A stretch of 64,000 nucleotides of DNA, from assembly GCF_000230995.2 (NCBI RefSeq), contig NC_019973.1, positions 5,780,001-5,844,000 of the forward strand, given 5' to 3'. A program made the translations under genes and the position numbers. How positions within the stretch are numbered: position 1 is the stretch's first letter; every line of letters starts with the position of its first letter. Shown here piece after piece: positions 35,284 to 44,608 of the stretch. This DNA is from Mesorhizobium australicum WSM2073. Its GTDB lineage: Bacteria; Pseudomonadota; Alphaproteobacteria; Rhizobiales; Rhizobiaceae. The notes beneath the pieces were generated by a model. The model was given only the letters and a program-made list of their open reading frames with translations. It had not been told where the DNA came from and made no database searches.

Positions 35284-36453
35284 TCATGCTGAGGCGGCTC
35301 TTGCGCGCAAACCTGCTTGAACCTCCTCGCGGACAGCCTCGGTATGAGCGCCAAGAGCCGGAACGGGGCGCAGCAACGGGCGCTCAGAGTTGAAGATCGC
35401 CGCCGGCGCTATCGTCTCGATGGTTCCTTCGGGTGTTCCGACCTGCACCTTGCGAATGTGTGGGTGCGTTGAAACATCCGCGACTTCGTTCAGTCGGCCA
35501 TATGCCAACCCGGCCGCCTCGAGCTCCCGCATCGCTTCATGGCAGGATAGTTCGGAAAACCGCCGTTCAATGATCTTATCAAGTTGCGCACGGTGACCGA
35601 GGCGCTCCATATTATCGGCGAAACCAGGTGTGCGTATAAGCGCCGGCTGCTTAAGAAATTTCTCGCAGAAATTTACCCATTCCCGGTCATTCTGAACCGA
35701 AAAGATGACCTCTTTGCCGTCGGCACAACGGTAAGCGCCATACGGCGCCAGCGACGGGTGTTTCACGCCGGCGCGTACCGTATGGTAGCCGCTATAGTCG
35801 TTTTGCAGAACCGGCACGTTCATCCAGTCGGCGATTGCATCGAACAGTGACACCTGGATGCTGGTGCCTTCACCGGTGACCTCGCGATGATAGAGGGCCT
35901 GAAGAATGGCGCTATGTGCTGTCATGCCTGCCGAGATGTCGCAAACCGACACACCCACACGGGCGGGCCCCTGTTGCGTCCCGGTGATCGCACACAGACC
36001 AGTTTCGGCCTGGACGATGAGATCATAAGCCTTCAAGTGGGAATACGGCCCCTGCTCTCCGAAACCAGAGATATCGCAGGTGATCAGCCGTGGAAAACGC
36101 CGACGTAGATCCGCAGACCCGAAACCCAATTTTTCAATACTGCCCGGCTTCAGATTTTGGATCAATACGTCGGCACCGGCAATGAGCGTGTCCAGGACGG
36201 CGCGGTCCGCCTCAGATCTCAAGTCCAGACAGACCGACTCCTTACCCCGGTTGAGCCAGACGAAGTAGGCGCTCTGACCCCGCACCAACTTGTCGTAGTT
36301 TCTGGCAAAATCCCCTTCGGGCCTCTCGATCTTGATCACCCGGGCGCCGGCGTCAGCAAGGCGAGACGAAGCGTAAGGCGCAGCAACCGCCTGCTCCACG
36401 GCAACGACTGTGATCCCCTCAAGAGACTTCTGCATGCGACACCGTGTTTTCAT
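35284..36453 (-). CDS. CaiB/BaiF-family (class III) CoA-transferase
   Basis: 389 residues starting SLEGITVVAVEQAVAAPYAS. Family landmarks: SSRLADAGARVIKIERPEGD, LNRGKESVCLDL, LIQNLKPGSIEKLG and ITCDISGFGEQGPY with the catalytic Asp of class III transferases. It would move CoA from a donor such as succinyl-CoA to a dicarboxylate; mesaconate or citramalate are likely acceptors given the adjacent lyases. The ATG overlaps the stop of the methylaspartate lyase gene (ATGA). Confidence 0.85.
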   Translation of the reverse strand: MKTRCRMQKSLEGITVVAVEQAVAAPYASSRLADAGARVIKIERPEGDFARNYDKLVRGQSAYFVWLNRGKESVCLDLRSEADRAVLDTLIAGADVLIQNLKPGSIEKLGFGSADLRRRFPRLITCDISGFGEQGPYSHLKAYDLIVQAETGLCAITGTQQGPARVGVSVCDISAGMTAHSAILQALYHREVTGEGTSIQVSLFDAIADWMNVPVLQNDYSGYHTVRAGVKHPSLAPYGAYRCADGKEVIFSVQNDREWVNFCEKFLKQPALIRTPGFADNMERLGHRAQLDKIIERRFSELSCHEAMRELEAAGLAYGRLNEVADVSTHPHIRKVQVGTPEGTIETIAPAAIFNSERPLLRPVPALGAHTEAVREEVQAGLRARAASA

Positions 36454-37703
36454 CCAACGTTATCGGCTTGAACTCGACGACGGTTCAGTATCGCCAGCAA
36501 TCGGTTCTGTTCGTTCCCGACGATGGAAAATCCCTCGTCGACCCCCATTCCCGGCTTTGCGAGCATCATGTCGGCCTGGGTCGCTACCGAAATGTGCACT
36601 GAAGCCTGGGCGGAGAGATCTGTCTCGGTACAACTTCCTCCGACATACGCTCCGACCCTGTTTTCCTTGCAGATGAGAACTGCGCGGGCCGTATCGGCGA
36701 TTGAGCCTACGTCTGGCGTCTTGATTTGGACCAGATGCGTAGCCTTCGCTTCGGCAAAGAGCCGAATATCCTCAAGCGTATTGCATCTCTCGTCCACGAC
36801 AATGCGGGCTCTGGAACCGCGGTTGTCCAAAATCGACACGATCTCCGCGTAGTTCTCAATTTGCGCTTGAGTCGAACCAAAATCCGCAGGAGACTCGACA
36901 TTGAGCGCGAAACCCGGAACGCTCTCGGCAACCCTGCAGATAAAGTCGGCGATCCGTTGCGGCTCCAAGCCGATTTCGAGGCCGATCCAGCCATATACAT
37001 CGAAATGCAGCACCGGATGATACCCCGGGAGACCGATTTGGCGCGTACGCGTTGCAACCCACTTCACGAAATCCATGAACGTCTGGCCGTCGGTGCCGAA
37101 TTTCTGCCGAGAGTTGATAAGGCCGTGGGGAAGAATGTCCACGCCTTTCAAGATCATTCTGTCAACGTTGATTTCGCGAGCATCGCCGCTCTGGCAGTAA
37201 ATTGGGACGCGGCACGTGGGTAGCGGCAGATCAAACTCGGCGCATACGATCTCCGCCATTGTCTTGCGCTGAAGGTGGGCGGCTGCGCGAAGAAGCGCTT
37301 GGCTCACGCCATATTCAATAGCCAGAGGTATCCGCAAATGCTCGACGGATTCAAAAACCCTCGTGCAAGAATCAATAAACCGAGAGGCATCGACATCAAA
37401 AAGCCTCGGCGCGACGACGCATGACGTTAGATCTGAGATTTGGTTAGTGTCGAACAGAGGATCGCGTCCACCGGCACCAGCGTACTGGACGTTCATCATG
37501 TCACCCCAAACAACGGTCTCGTCCGCAAGGACGAGCCCGATGCTGAGCGAAGATGCCGGAATACGAATGGACTTGAACCCGGGGGTCGTCGGTGCGCCGA
37601 CATACATAAAGCCGTCCTGGATTGCGCCGGACCTAATGGCTTCCTGATCGTCATAGAAAAATGCGCCGTTGCCAGGCGCTAGCAGGACATCTTTGATCTG
37701 CAC
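36450..37703 (-). CDS. mal: 3-methylaspartate ammonia-lyase (enolase superfamily)
   Basis: 417 residues, the usual length (about 413). It contains PGNGAFFYDDQEAIRSGA at the N-terminus, YCQSGDAREINVDRMILK, HFDVYGWIG, metal ligands in VVDERCN and the catalytic Lys segment LVQIKTPDVGS, plus SCTETDLSA. It eliminates ammonia from L-threo-3-methylaspartate to give mesaconate, the second step of the methylaspartate route of glutamate breakdown. Start is GTG 37703. The first-step enzyme, B12-dependent glutamate mutase, is not in the window. It heads a leftward operon with the CoA-transferase and CitE genes. Confidence 0.9.
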   Translation of the reverse strand: MQIKDVLLAPGNGAFFYDDQEAIRSGAIQDGFMYVGAPTTPGFKSIRIPASSLSIGLVLADETVVWGDMMNVQYAGAGGRDPLFDTNQISDLTSCVVAPRLFDVDASRFIDSCTRVFESVEHLRIPLAIEYGVSQALLRAAAHLQRKTMAEIVCAEFDLPLPTCRVPIYCQSGDAREINVDRMILKGVDILPHGLINSRQKFGTDGQTFMDFVKWVATRTRQIGLPGYHPVLHFDVYGWIGLEIGLEPQRIADFICRVAESVPGFALNVESPADFGSTQAQIENYAEIVSILDNRGSRARIVVDERCNTLEDIRLFAEAKATHLVQIKTPDVGSIADTARAVLICKENRVGAYVGGSCTETDLSAQASVHISVATQADMMLAKPGMGVDEGFSIVGNEQNRLLAILNRRRVQADNVG

Positions 37704-37762
37704 TTCGTTTCGCTCGATTCATTCCAGAGCCATTGACGGGCGACGCACTTCCACGGCTACCT

Positions 37763-37776
37763 GCCAACTATGTGCC
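37763..37776 (-). promoter_or_regulatory. Candidate sigma-54 promoter of the methylaspartate lyase operon
   Basis: Minus strand ATGGCACATAGTTGGC has GG (37776-37775), N10, GC (37764-37763); the -12 half is TGGC rather than TTGC. It is 60 bp upstream of GTG 37703, as the LysR-gene promoter is 62 bp upstream of its start. A TGT-N10-ACC near-site lies at 37803-37818 but only 35 bp away. Confidence 0.35.
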
Positions 37777-37939
37777 ATTTAGCGTTGGGTTCGCCAATAT
37801 AATGTCCAGGACGGAACCATCGCGTTTTGAGATGACCGGCACCTTCCTGGCCTGCCCGATCGTCCCTGAGGTATGGCTTTCGACGCGATGGCGGAGCGAA
37901 GATATGGCCAGAAAGAGACACAGTGCGGACGACCCGAGG

Positions 37940-38007
37940 TCCGTTCCCGCCATTTGGCAACTTCTTCTGGTTGATGCCCCAGGGCTTCGCCAGCGCTCTC
38001 AGTCTCT
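37940..38007 (-). pseudogene. IS481-type transposase scrap interrupted by IS110
   Basis: Minus strand reads QERLRALAKPWGINQKK, corresponding to the helix-turn-helix start (ESLRALAKRYGINQKT) of the IS481-type transposase whose longer relic is at 40858-41600. It ends exactly where the IS110 remnant begins, as in the second locus. Confidence 0.6.
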
Positions 38008-38704
38008 CTTGATGAGGTGGACAGGCGCTCGTAACGGCATCATCCTCGTGAGAGGCGTGCCAAGATGGCTGCTGTCGAGCACTCATCTGGGGGAAACCGT
38101 CCATGAGCAATATTAACACCGATCTCAGTGCTGTTGCCACTATTGGCCTCGATCGGCCTCGATCTGGCCAAGCATGCCTTCCAGGTTCAGGCGATCGATG
38201 CCGCAGGCAGCGTCCTCACGACCCGGGCGCTGCGGCGGAAGGATGTTTTGACGGTTCTTCGAACCCTTGCCGTGCTGCCTCATTGGCTTGGACGCGTGTG
38301 GCTCGGCCCATCACTGGCTCGCGAACTCATGAAGTTCGGCCATGACGTGCGGCTGATGCCGCCAGCCTATGTGTAGGCTTACGTGCGTCGCCAGAAGAAC
38401 GATGGCTGATGCAGCAGCCATCTGCCAGGCGGTGACAGCGCCCTTCGATGCGTTTCGTGCCGATGCGATCGGTCGGGAACCAGGCGGCGCTCATGCATCA
38501 AAAGGTACTCGTACTTGGTTGCCCAACGCACCCAACTGCTCAATACCCCTTCGCAGCCATCTGGCCGAAATCGGGATTATCTCAGCCCAGCGACCGAACA
38601 ACGCGCGCGCCTTGGATACCCTCGTCACCGAGGGCAACGACATGATCCGGCGACAGTGCGTTCGGCATTGTTGCCGTTGGTGCGCCAACTGAGCGAACTA
38701 GCTG
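38008..38704 (+). pseudogene. IS110-family transposase remnant (copy of the 41701 element)
   Basis: Direct homologue of 41606-42290 (start ATG 38103, MSNINTDLSA), with an internal duplication near GGCCTCGATC, small deletions and a stop (TAG in AYV) so that the DEDD domain is broken. The match ends abruptly at QLSEL, 38704. The C-terminal half is absent. Confidence 0.85.
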
Positions 38705-38785
38705 TGAGCTTTCAGTAGGTTGTCCATCCGGTCCAAGCCGGGAAAGCTGAGGTTGTCGAAGCTTCAGTGATTCTCGGAGGACCGA

Positions 38786-39000
38786 ATGAACATCCATCAG
38801 AACGCCCGTCTGACGCCGCTGCGTCGAGAGGAGATAGCCCGCGACGTTGTTGAAGGCTGTCTTTCCAAAGCCGATGCGGCGCGAACATACGGGGTGGTGG
38901 CGCGCTGGGTGGAGCGCTTCCGGGTCGAGGGAAGCGCCGGCATGATCGACCGTTCCTCGCGGCCCAAAACAAGCCCCGAAGCAAACCGAAGTCCGGCACG
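38786..39000 (+). pseudogene. IS481-family transposase, N-terminal fragment
   Basis: From ATG 38786 the frame reads MNIHQNARLTPLRREEIA, SKADAARTYGV and RWVERFRVEGSAGMIDRSSR, the N-terminal HTH of a second IS481 group different from the 40858 element. A few residues are missing between YGV and ARW. Similarity stops at about 39000. Confidence 0.75.
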
Positions 39001-39139
39001 TCCTCTCTTCATCCTCCGTCCCGCGAAGGACATTCATCCGCCCCTGTCGAATCTCGTTATCGGATGTTCTCCCTTTCGTTTGGTGGACCGGCTATATCAC
39101 CGCCGTCGCTTCCTCTCGCGCCCAGCGGAACTCACTGCC
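39001..39139. other. Spacer between insertion-sequence fragments
   Basis: No recognisable coding content. Confidence 0.3.
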
Positions 39140-39730
39140 ATCGGACCATATATTCTGTGCATGATGAGGCTAATCTGCGAGCAAGGGCAACGGTCGCTCT
39201 TTGTCGGCCCCGGCGCTTAGCGACGTTCATCGCCCGAGCTTTCAGCCATGACCACTTTTTCACCACCGTCAGCAAGACTTGCGCGGCTTCATAAAGTCGC
39301 GTTCGCATCATGGAGTCACCGCACAGGGAAACACGTCCCGACGCGATTGTCCTCGCCTGATTGATGCAGCGCGGCGTTAACCCAAGAGCCGGCCTACGGC
39401 CTTCGCATTCTTGAAGTGGGCAGGAATGTCGACTGTAGCCTTGAAAGCCAGCGCAACGACAGGTCTGCGCCTTGAGAAAGGCCTTCGCATGACGGGTTTC
39501 GACGCAGATGCAGGTAGTCCGGCTCCCGCCAGACCACTGAACAACCATTGTGATAAGGGAGCAGCTTCAAGCCCGATCCGGGCCAAATTCCAGGCGGGGT
39601 TCTTCAACGCCTCAACAAGATCGTCCGGATGGCTCGCGACCTTCATCTCTCGGCAAATGCGGCCTCCTTCATCCACGATGCAAACGGCCGTCTCTTTCAC
39701 GGAGACGTCCAGTCCGGCATAATGCTTCAT
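39140..39730 (-). pseudogene. IS110-family transposase, internally deleted
   Basis: Start at ATG 39730: MKHYAGLDVSVKETAVCIVD and LARIGLEAAPLSQWLF (DEDD domain with catalytic Asp and Glu), then a frame change to CVETRHAKAFLKAQ, then directly the C-terminal segments DIPAHFKNAKAVGRLLG (other frame), GRVSLCGDSMMRTRLYEAAQ and ALARRLA. The central ~150 codons are missing. Non-functional. Confidence 0.8.
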
Positions 39731-39955
39731 GCTGCGCTTGCTTTCCTGATGCTTGTGGCTGTTCACGCAGACCACGTTTTATCATCAGCTCGAAGCGCAG
39801 CACCTCAAACATCCGTTCAAGACGTGGGGCTAGCCGAATACATGGGGTAATCGGTTTCCCAAGTCTTAGCTATGGAAGTGGGTGGCTGTTCCCCGACAGG
39901 ATGGAATACGGGCTCACGATTCGCACCGGGCCCAGGCATCTCAGGGAGAACAGCC

Positions 39956-40796
39956 ATGGAAGACTATATCGGCCTCGATGTTTCGATGAAAGAGACAGCG
40001 GTTTCCATTCGACGTGAAGGCAAGCGCGTCTGGCGTGGGAGGTGCGCCTCTGATCCAAAGGTCATTGCCGAGCTTGTCCGCAAGCGGGCGCCGGCCGCAA
40101 AGCGCGTCGTGTTCTATCGGTGTGGTTCTATCATGCGCTGCGCGCAGAGGGTTTGCAGGCGATCTGCATCGATGCTCGTCATGCCAAAGCAGCGCTCGAC
40201 ATGGCCGCGAACAAAACCGACGCGAACGATGCCGACGGTTTGGCGCATCTTGCAGAAGTAGGGTTCTTTCGTGAGTGCGAGTGAAAGGCTTCGACAGCAT
40301 GCTGACGCGCGCGCTCGTTGCGGCACGCACCAGGCTGGTCAGGATCACGACCGAACTCTCAAACCAGATCCGAGGGCTCATGAAGACATTCGGACTGCTT
40401 GTTCCCGCCGGCAAAGGAAGCACCTTCGAGAGGAAAGTCCGCAATCTCCTTGTCGACCAGGACGGCCTCCTATCGTGCTGCCGAGGCTGGAAGCCTGGCG
40501 CAACATGCGCGTTCGGGCCGCGGAACTCGGGCGTCAGCTTGTCGCTGGTGCGCGTCAAGGCCGAGCGTGTCAAATACTCGTGTCGATCGCCGGTGTCGGC
40601 GCAATCACCGCGACTTCGTTCGTGACCGCATTGAGGAGCCGGACAACTTCAAGAAATCTCGCCTCGTCGGCGCCTGGCTTGGACTGACGACCCGACGATA
40701 CCAATCGGGAGAGGTCGACTATGATGGCCACATATCCCGGCGGGGCGATCATCATTTGCGAGGGCTTCTCTACGAAGCTGCGACGTCATCCTAACC
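39956..40796 (+). pseudogene. IS110-family transposase with several frameshifts
   Basis: From ATG 39956: EDYIGLDVSMKETAVSIR, then in successive frames LSNQIRGLMKTFGLLVP, the VSIAGVGAITATSFV segment of the Transposase_20 domain, DNFKKSRLVGAWLGLTTRRY and DYDGHISRRGDHHLRGLLYE. At least three frame changes. It is related to, but distinct from, the copies at 39140 and 41701. Confidence 0.8.
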
Positions 40797-40857
40797 CGCA
40801 GCTGCGCCGACAGCAGCCTGCGAACATGGGGTCTAAAACTCCGGGAGAGGAACGCAG

Positions 40858-41605
40858 TTAGTCGTGATCGTCGTAGTGGAAACGCTTGACCGTAGCGTCC
40901 TTGATGGTGCGGTTCATGCGCTCGACCTGGCCGTTGGTCCAAGGATGCTTTGGCTTTGTGGTTCGATGTTCGATATCGTTCCTGGCGCAGGCGAGTTCGA
41001 AGGCATGAGCCCGGAATATCTCGCCATTTGCGATCGCTTCCTTGATCAGTGGAACGGCCGAACCGCCAGCTCCTGGCGTGGTGAACTGTATGCCGTTGTC
41101 GGTGAGCAGGATCTTGTAAGGGACGGCGGCGATCAGGCGGAGCAGAAACTCTTTGGAAATGGCTGTCGGAGCCTTCTCGTGCAGTTCGACGAAGGCAAAT
41201 TTCGAGGTCCGGTCGATGGCGACGAACATGTGTAGCTTGCCCTGCTCGGTTCGGACCTCCGCGATATCAACGTGGAAGAAGCCGATCGGATAGGCCTTGG
41301 ACTTCTTCTTCGCCGGCCTGTCGCCTTCGACATCCGGCAATCGGCCGATGCCGTGGCGCTGCAGACAGCGGTGCAATGAAGAACGTGTCAGATGCGGGAT
41401 TGTCGGCTGCAATGCGTAGAGGCAATCATCGAGCGGCAGCAGCGTGTGCCGGCGGAAGGCCACAACGACAGCCTCTTCCTCGACAGACAGAATCGTCGAT
41501 CTCGGCTCCCTGGGGCCGGTGATCGGCGGTCGAACTCCGCTTCTTCCACTTAGCGACCGTCTTAGGATTGATGCCGTAGCGCTTCGAAAGCTTCCTCAGG
41601 CTCGC
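40858..41605 (-). pseudogene. IS481-type transposase (3' part), split by IS110 and frameshifted
   Basis: The minus strand encodes SLRKLSKRYGINPKTVAKWK just inside 41605, a one-base frame change near 41535 and then GPREPRSTILSVEEEAVVVA, FRRHTLLPLDDCLYALQPTI and the DDE core: Asp in IGFFHVDIAEV, Asp in ILLTDNGIQF, Glu in WTNGQVERMNR. The 5' end of the gene is at 42912-42976, on the other side of the IS110 element. A short, truncated C-terminus ends at YDDHD. Confidence 0.8.
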
Positions 41606-41700
41606 TTGATGGGATGGACGGCGCCCGCAACGGCATCATCCTCGTGAGAGGCGTGCCAAGATGGCTGCTGTCGAGCACTCATCTGGAAGGAGCACCGTCC

Positions 41701-42741
41701 ATGGGCAATATTAACACCGATCTCAGCGCTGTCGTTACCGTTTGCCTCGATCTGGCCAAGCACGTATTCCAGGTTCACGCGATCGACGCCGCCGGCCGTG
41801 TCGTCACGACCCGCGCGCTGCGGCGGAAGGATGTTCTGGCATTCTTCGAATGCCTGCCATGCTGCCTCATTGGCTTGGAAACGTGTGGGTCGGCCCATCA
41901 CTGGGCTCGCGAACTCATGAAGTTCGGCCATGACGTGCGGCTGATGCCGCCAGCCTATGTGAAGGCTTACGTGCGTCGTCAGAAGAACGACGCTGCTGAT
42001 GCAGCAGCGATCTGCGAGGCGGTGACGCGCCCGTCAATGCATTTTGTGCCGGTGCGATCGGTCGAGAACCAGGCGGCGCTCATGCATCACAAGGTCCGCG
42101 AACTTCTGGTGGCCCAGCGCACTCAGCTGCTCAATGCCCTTCGCAGCCATCTGGCCGAAATCGGGATCATCGCCGCCCAGGGACCGAACAATGCGCGTGC
42201 CTTGGCTATCCTCGTCATCGAGGGCAACGACATGATCCCGGCGACGGTGCGTTCGGCACTATTGCCGTTGGTGCGCCAACTGAGCGAACTCGATGCCGAG
42301 ATCAGGCAGAGCGATCAGGCCATTCTGGCCCTCGCCAAGACCGATGAAACGGCACGCCGCCTGATGACCGTTCCCGGCATCGGCCCTGTTACTGCCTCCG
42401 CGCTTGCGGCGAGCGTCCAGGATATCTCGGCTTTCTCAGGCCCGCGCGAATTCGCCGCCTTCCTTGGGCTCACACCAAGGCAAAACTCCTCAGGCGGAAA
42501 GGAACGGCTGGGGCGTGTATCCAAGATGGGAAACCGATATCTGCGAAAGCTGCTCGTGGTGGGGGCTCATGCTGTTCTGTTCCATCGCAAGCGTTCCGGC
42601 GATGTGTTGAGAAACTGGGCGGATCGCCTGATGGAGACCAAGCCCTTCAGGCTTGTCGCCGTAGCGACCGCCAACAAACTCGCCCGTATTGCCTTCGCAC
42701 TCATGCGCGACGAGACACATTATGTCGGCACGCCGGCGTAA
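41701..42741 (+). CDS. IS110-family transposase (intact)
   Basis: 346 residues from ATG 41701. The N-terminal DEDD (RuvC-like) domain has Asp in VCLDLAKHVFQVH, Glu in GLETCGSAHHWA and Asp residues in RRQKNDAADAAAI. The C-terminal Transposase_20 domain has VPGIGPVTASALAAS, FLGLTPRQNSSGGKER and KMGNRYLRKLLVVGAH, with the catalytic Ser expected in the NSSGGKER region. Full length and uninterrupted, so probably active. Confidence 0.92.
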   Translation: MGNINTDLSAVVTVCLDLAKHVFQVHAIDAAGRVVTTRALRRKDVLAFFECLPCCLIGLETCGSAHHWARELMKFGHDVRLMPPAYVKAYVRRQKNDAADAAAICEAVTRPSMHFVPVRSVENQAALMHHKVRELLVAQRTQLLNALRSHLAEIGIIAAQGPNNARALAILVIEGNDMIPATVRSALLPLVRQLSELDAEIRQSDQAILALAKTDETARRLMTVPGIGPVTASALAASVQDISAFSGPREFAAFLGLTPRQNSSGGKERLGRVSKMGNRYLRKLLVVGAHAVLFHRKRSGDVLRNWADRLMETKPFRLVAVATANKLARIAFALMRDETHYVGTPA

Positions 42742-42791
42742 CAGGAGCATCGGCTAAGGCCGCCATCCGGAATCGAGGGTGACAATGACGT

Positions 42792-42868
42792 GATGGGGTG
42801 GTCGCGGGTGCGGTCATTAAACCGCAGCAACAGGCCGGAGACATGACCGCACCCGCGACCACCCCATC
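42792..42868. repeat. 26-bp perfect inverted repeat with 25-nt spacer
   Basis: Arms 42792-42817 and 42843-42868 are perfectly complementary (left arm begins GATGGGGTGGTCGCGG). It lies in the right non-coding end of the IS110 element, 50 bp after the transposase stop. A stem this long without mismatches is unusual for a terminator and has no U-tract. Confidence 0.85.
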
Positions 42869-42911
42869 GCCGAAAATAAACCCTTGATCGGCGGGCGCCG
42901 TCCAGACATGA

Positions 42912-42976
42912 CTATGCTGTATCGCTCGACGGATCGCCTCTGTCGTTGTGGCGCTCCCATGCAGAATCTGGCCCAT
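42912..42976 (-). pseudogene. 5' end of the split IS481-type transposase
   Basis: From ATG 42976 the minus strand reads MGQILHGSATTTEAIRRAIQ-HS, the invariant start of this transposase group, then switches to unrelated sequence at 42911. The continuation is at 41605 downward. Confidence 0.75.
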
Positions 42977-43157
42977 AGCGCATCCTTTGATCCGGACGAC
43001 AATGATGAACCATCAAAGCCTGGGATCAAACACCTAGAGATAACACATCCAGCTCACCACGGCGGGAGCCGGCGGCTCCGCCGTCCCGTTGACAGCATTC
43101 GGTTCGTCGGCCTGACACTGAGACACTTGAGCCCGAAGCGCAGCAGTTTGCTGAGCT

Positions 43158-43667
43158 TCACTTTCGCGGACGGCGCAATTCAAAGAATTGATATTTCTTT
43201 CCATCAAATACAACCGGCCCAAGGTAGGAATAGCCCATTGGGGTTCTCGTTTTGAGCGCTCGTATATTCGTGGAGCGTACGAGAGAGACCAACCGATCGA
43301 TAGATTGGGTTGCGAAGGCGAATTCGATCACCGGCTGAAGGCTTTCCGGCCCAATCCCCTGACCGCACCGGGCTCCGAACAGGAAGCATGCGGTTTGAAT
43401 GTCGTTTTCACCGAAGCGGCGCAGCCCGGACTTGCCTACAAAGCGCAAATCGCCATTAGCCTTTCGTTCATAGACCATCCAGAATCCGTACCCGTGGGTC
43501 TCCCAGTCATGAAGATAGAGGGACAGCCAAGCATCAGACATTTCCCGGGTTGGCGGAATTCCCTCCATGAATTTGAATACCAGCGGATCACAGTGCAGAC
43601 AATGCAGGGCCTCGGCGTCCCAAGTACGAACTGGGCGCATGAATAAACGTTCTGTTTCCAGATTCAT
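43158..43667 (-). CDS. GNAT-family N-acetyltransferase (RimJ/RimL type)
   Basis: 169 residues from ATG 43667 (GGAATTTCAC upstream). It begins NLETERLFMRPVRTWDAEAL, has FWMVYERKANGDLRFVGKSG and an acetyl-CoA loop region FLFGARCGQGIGPESLQPVI, then IDRLVSLVRSTNIRALKT. The loop is a bit different from the usual R-G-x-G-x-A (Q-G-I-G-P-E), so activity is uncertain. It would acetylate a protein N-terminus or small amine. A degenerate NifA-type promoter lies ~280 bp upstream on the same strand. Confidence 0.72.
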   Translation of the reverse strand: MNLETERLFMRPVRTWDAEALHCLHCDPLVFKFMEGIPPTREMSDAWLSLYLHDWETHGYGFWMVYERKANGDLRFVGKSGLRRFGENDIQTACFLFGARCGQGIGPESLQPVIEFAFATQSIDRLVSLVRSTNIRALKTRTPMGYSYLGPVVFDGKKYQFFELRRPRK

Positions 43668-44174
43668 GTGAAATTCCATCCATTGGAGAGATGCGCCAGC
43701 AAAGACAGCCCAAGTCAAGGCGGGTAAGGGCGCGTAGCTGCGAATGAGGTGCGTACCTTCGAAGTAGCGCAAGATGGGGCCGTAAGCCTCTATCGATCTC
43801 TGACCACGCGTTCGCCGGTATTCGATTGCGCATCCCCGATAGCGTCGGCGGTTAAAAACGAGAGCACTCGTTCCGAATAGACTTGCAAATTGGTTTGAGA
43901 CAAAGTCTTCTCCTTGGCCCGTGACGTTCTGCGAATACCGAATACATGTGCCGTGCCAACCAGAAATCTATTTGAAAAATAACGGCATAGCTCCAATGCT
44001 GCTACGTTGTATGTCTGACATTGTCGGAAATGACGACGCAGAGCGTGTCGACTGCCCAGTGAATTCCGCTTGCTCTTCGTGGATTTGCCCACGCTGATCC
44101 TCATGCAGGTCTCGTTCGGCCGTGTCCTATATTGTGACCGGCCGATCAGGACACAGCTTGGGTTAAGTCTGTCG
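43668..44174. other. Leader and promoter region upstream of the GNAT gene
   Basis: About 500 bp without a recognised gene; contains the nif-type promoter remnant at 43944-44020. Confidence 0.4.
43944..44020 (-). promoter_or_regulatory. Degenerate NifA/sigma-54 promoter, minus strand
   Basis: Minus strand TTGGCACGGCACATGT has GG (43957-43956), N10, and GT where GC is expected. The upstream site TGT-CAGACATACA-ACG (44020-44005) has one mismatch to TGT-N10-ACA. Spacing 56 bp and similarity of the CAATGTC...GTAGCAG context to repeat copy B argue it is a real but decayed nif promoter. Confidence 0.45.
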
Positions 44175-44530
44175 TAATTAATTGGCCTCATATCCGGCAG
44201 CCTTGAAGAAGTTTCTGCATCCACTTGGCTCGAACAGATGGCAGATATCGTCGCCGAGAGCTTCGCAGAGAGCGTCGAAAGTTCTGGCCGCCTTCTTTCG
44301 CAGCGCGCCTTGAGTTTTGAGTAGGCCAGCTCGATGGGTTGAGATCGGGCGATTATGGCGGCAGGAACAGGAGCCAGGCGCCCCATTGGCGAACCAGTTG
44401 AGCGGCGCCCTCGTTCTTTTAGAAGCCGAGATTGTCGAGAATGACGACGTCGACGGGCGACAGTCGGGAGCGAGTTTCGACGCAGCGCTCGAAGATGGCG
44501 GCATTGGCCCGGAAACAGCCAGCCCTGCGG
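44175..44530 (-). pseudogene. IS630-family transposase, C-terminal remnant
   Basis: Minus strand gives, across frames, [11 protein letters not shown] (with the last catalytic Glu of the DDE triad), [41 protein letters not shown] and stop. The N-terminal two thirds are missing or scrambled. Confidence 0.8.
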
Positions 44531-44608
44531 CTTCGTGACGCTTGATGGGTGGAGACTCCCGAGCGGATTCCTACGCCGCGCAAGCTGCCAACAATATTGA
44601 GCCCAGAC

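Larger units (their letters stand above)
41606..42911 (+). mobile_element. IS110-family element inserted in an IS481-type transposase gene
   Basis: The two halves of one IS481-type gene (ends at codons ~23 and ~25) bracket this ~1.3-kb segment, which fixes its limits. It contains an intact transposase gene (41701-42741), ~95 bp of left-end and ~170 bp of right-end non-coding DNA. The right end carries a large perfect inverted repeat (42792-42868). IS110 elements lack conventional terminal repeats and encode a structured bridge RNA in a non-coding end, so the right end is a candidate location. Confidence 0.75.
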
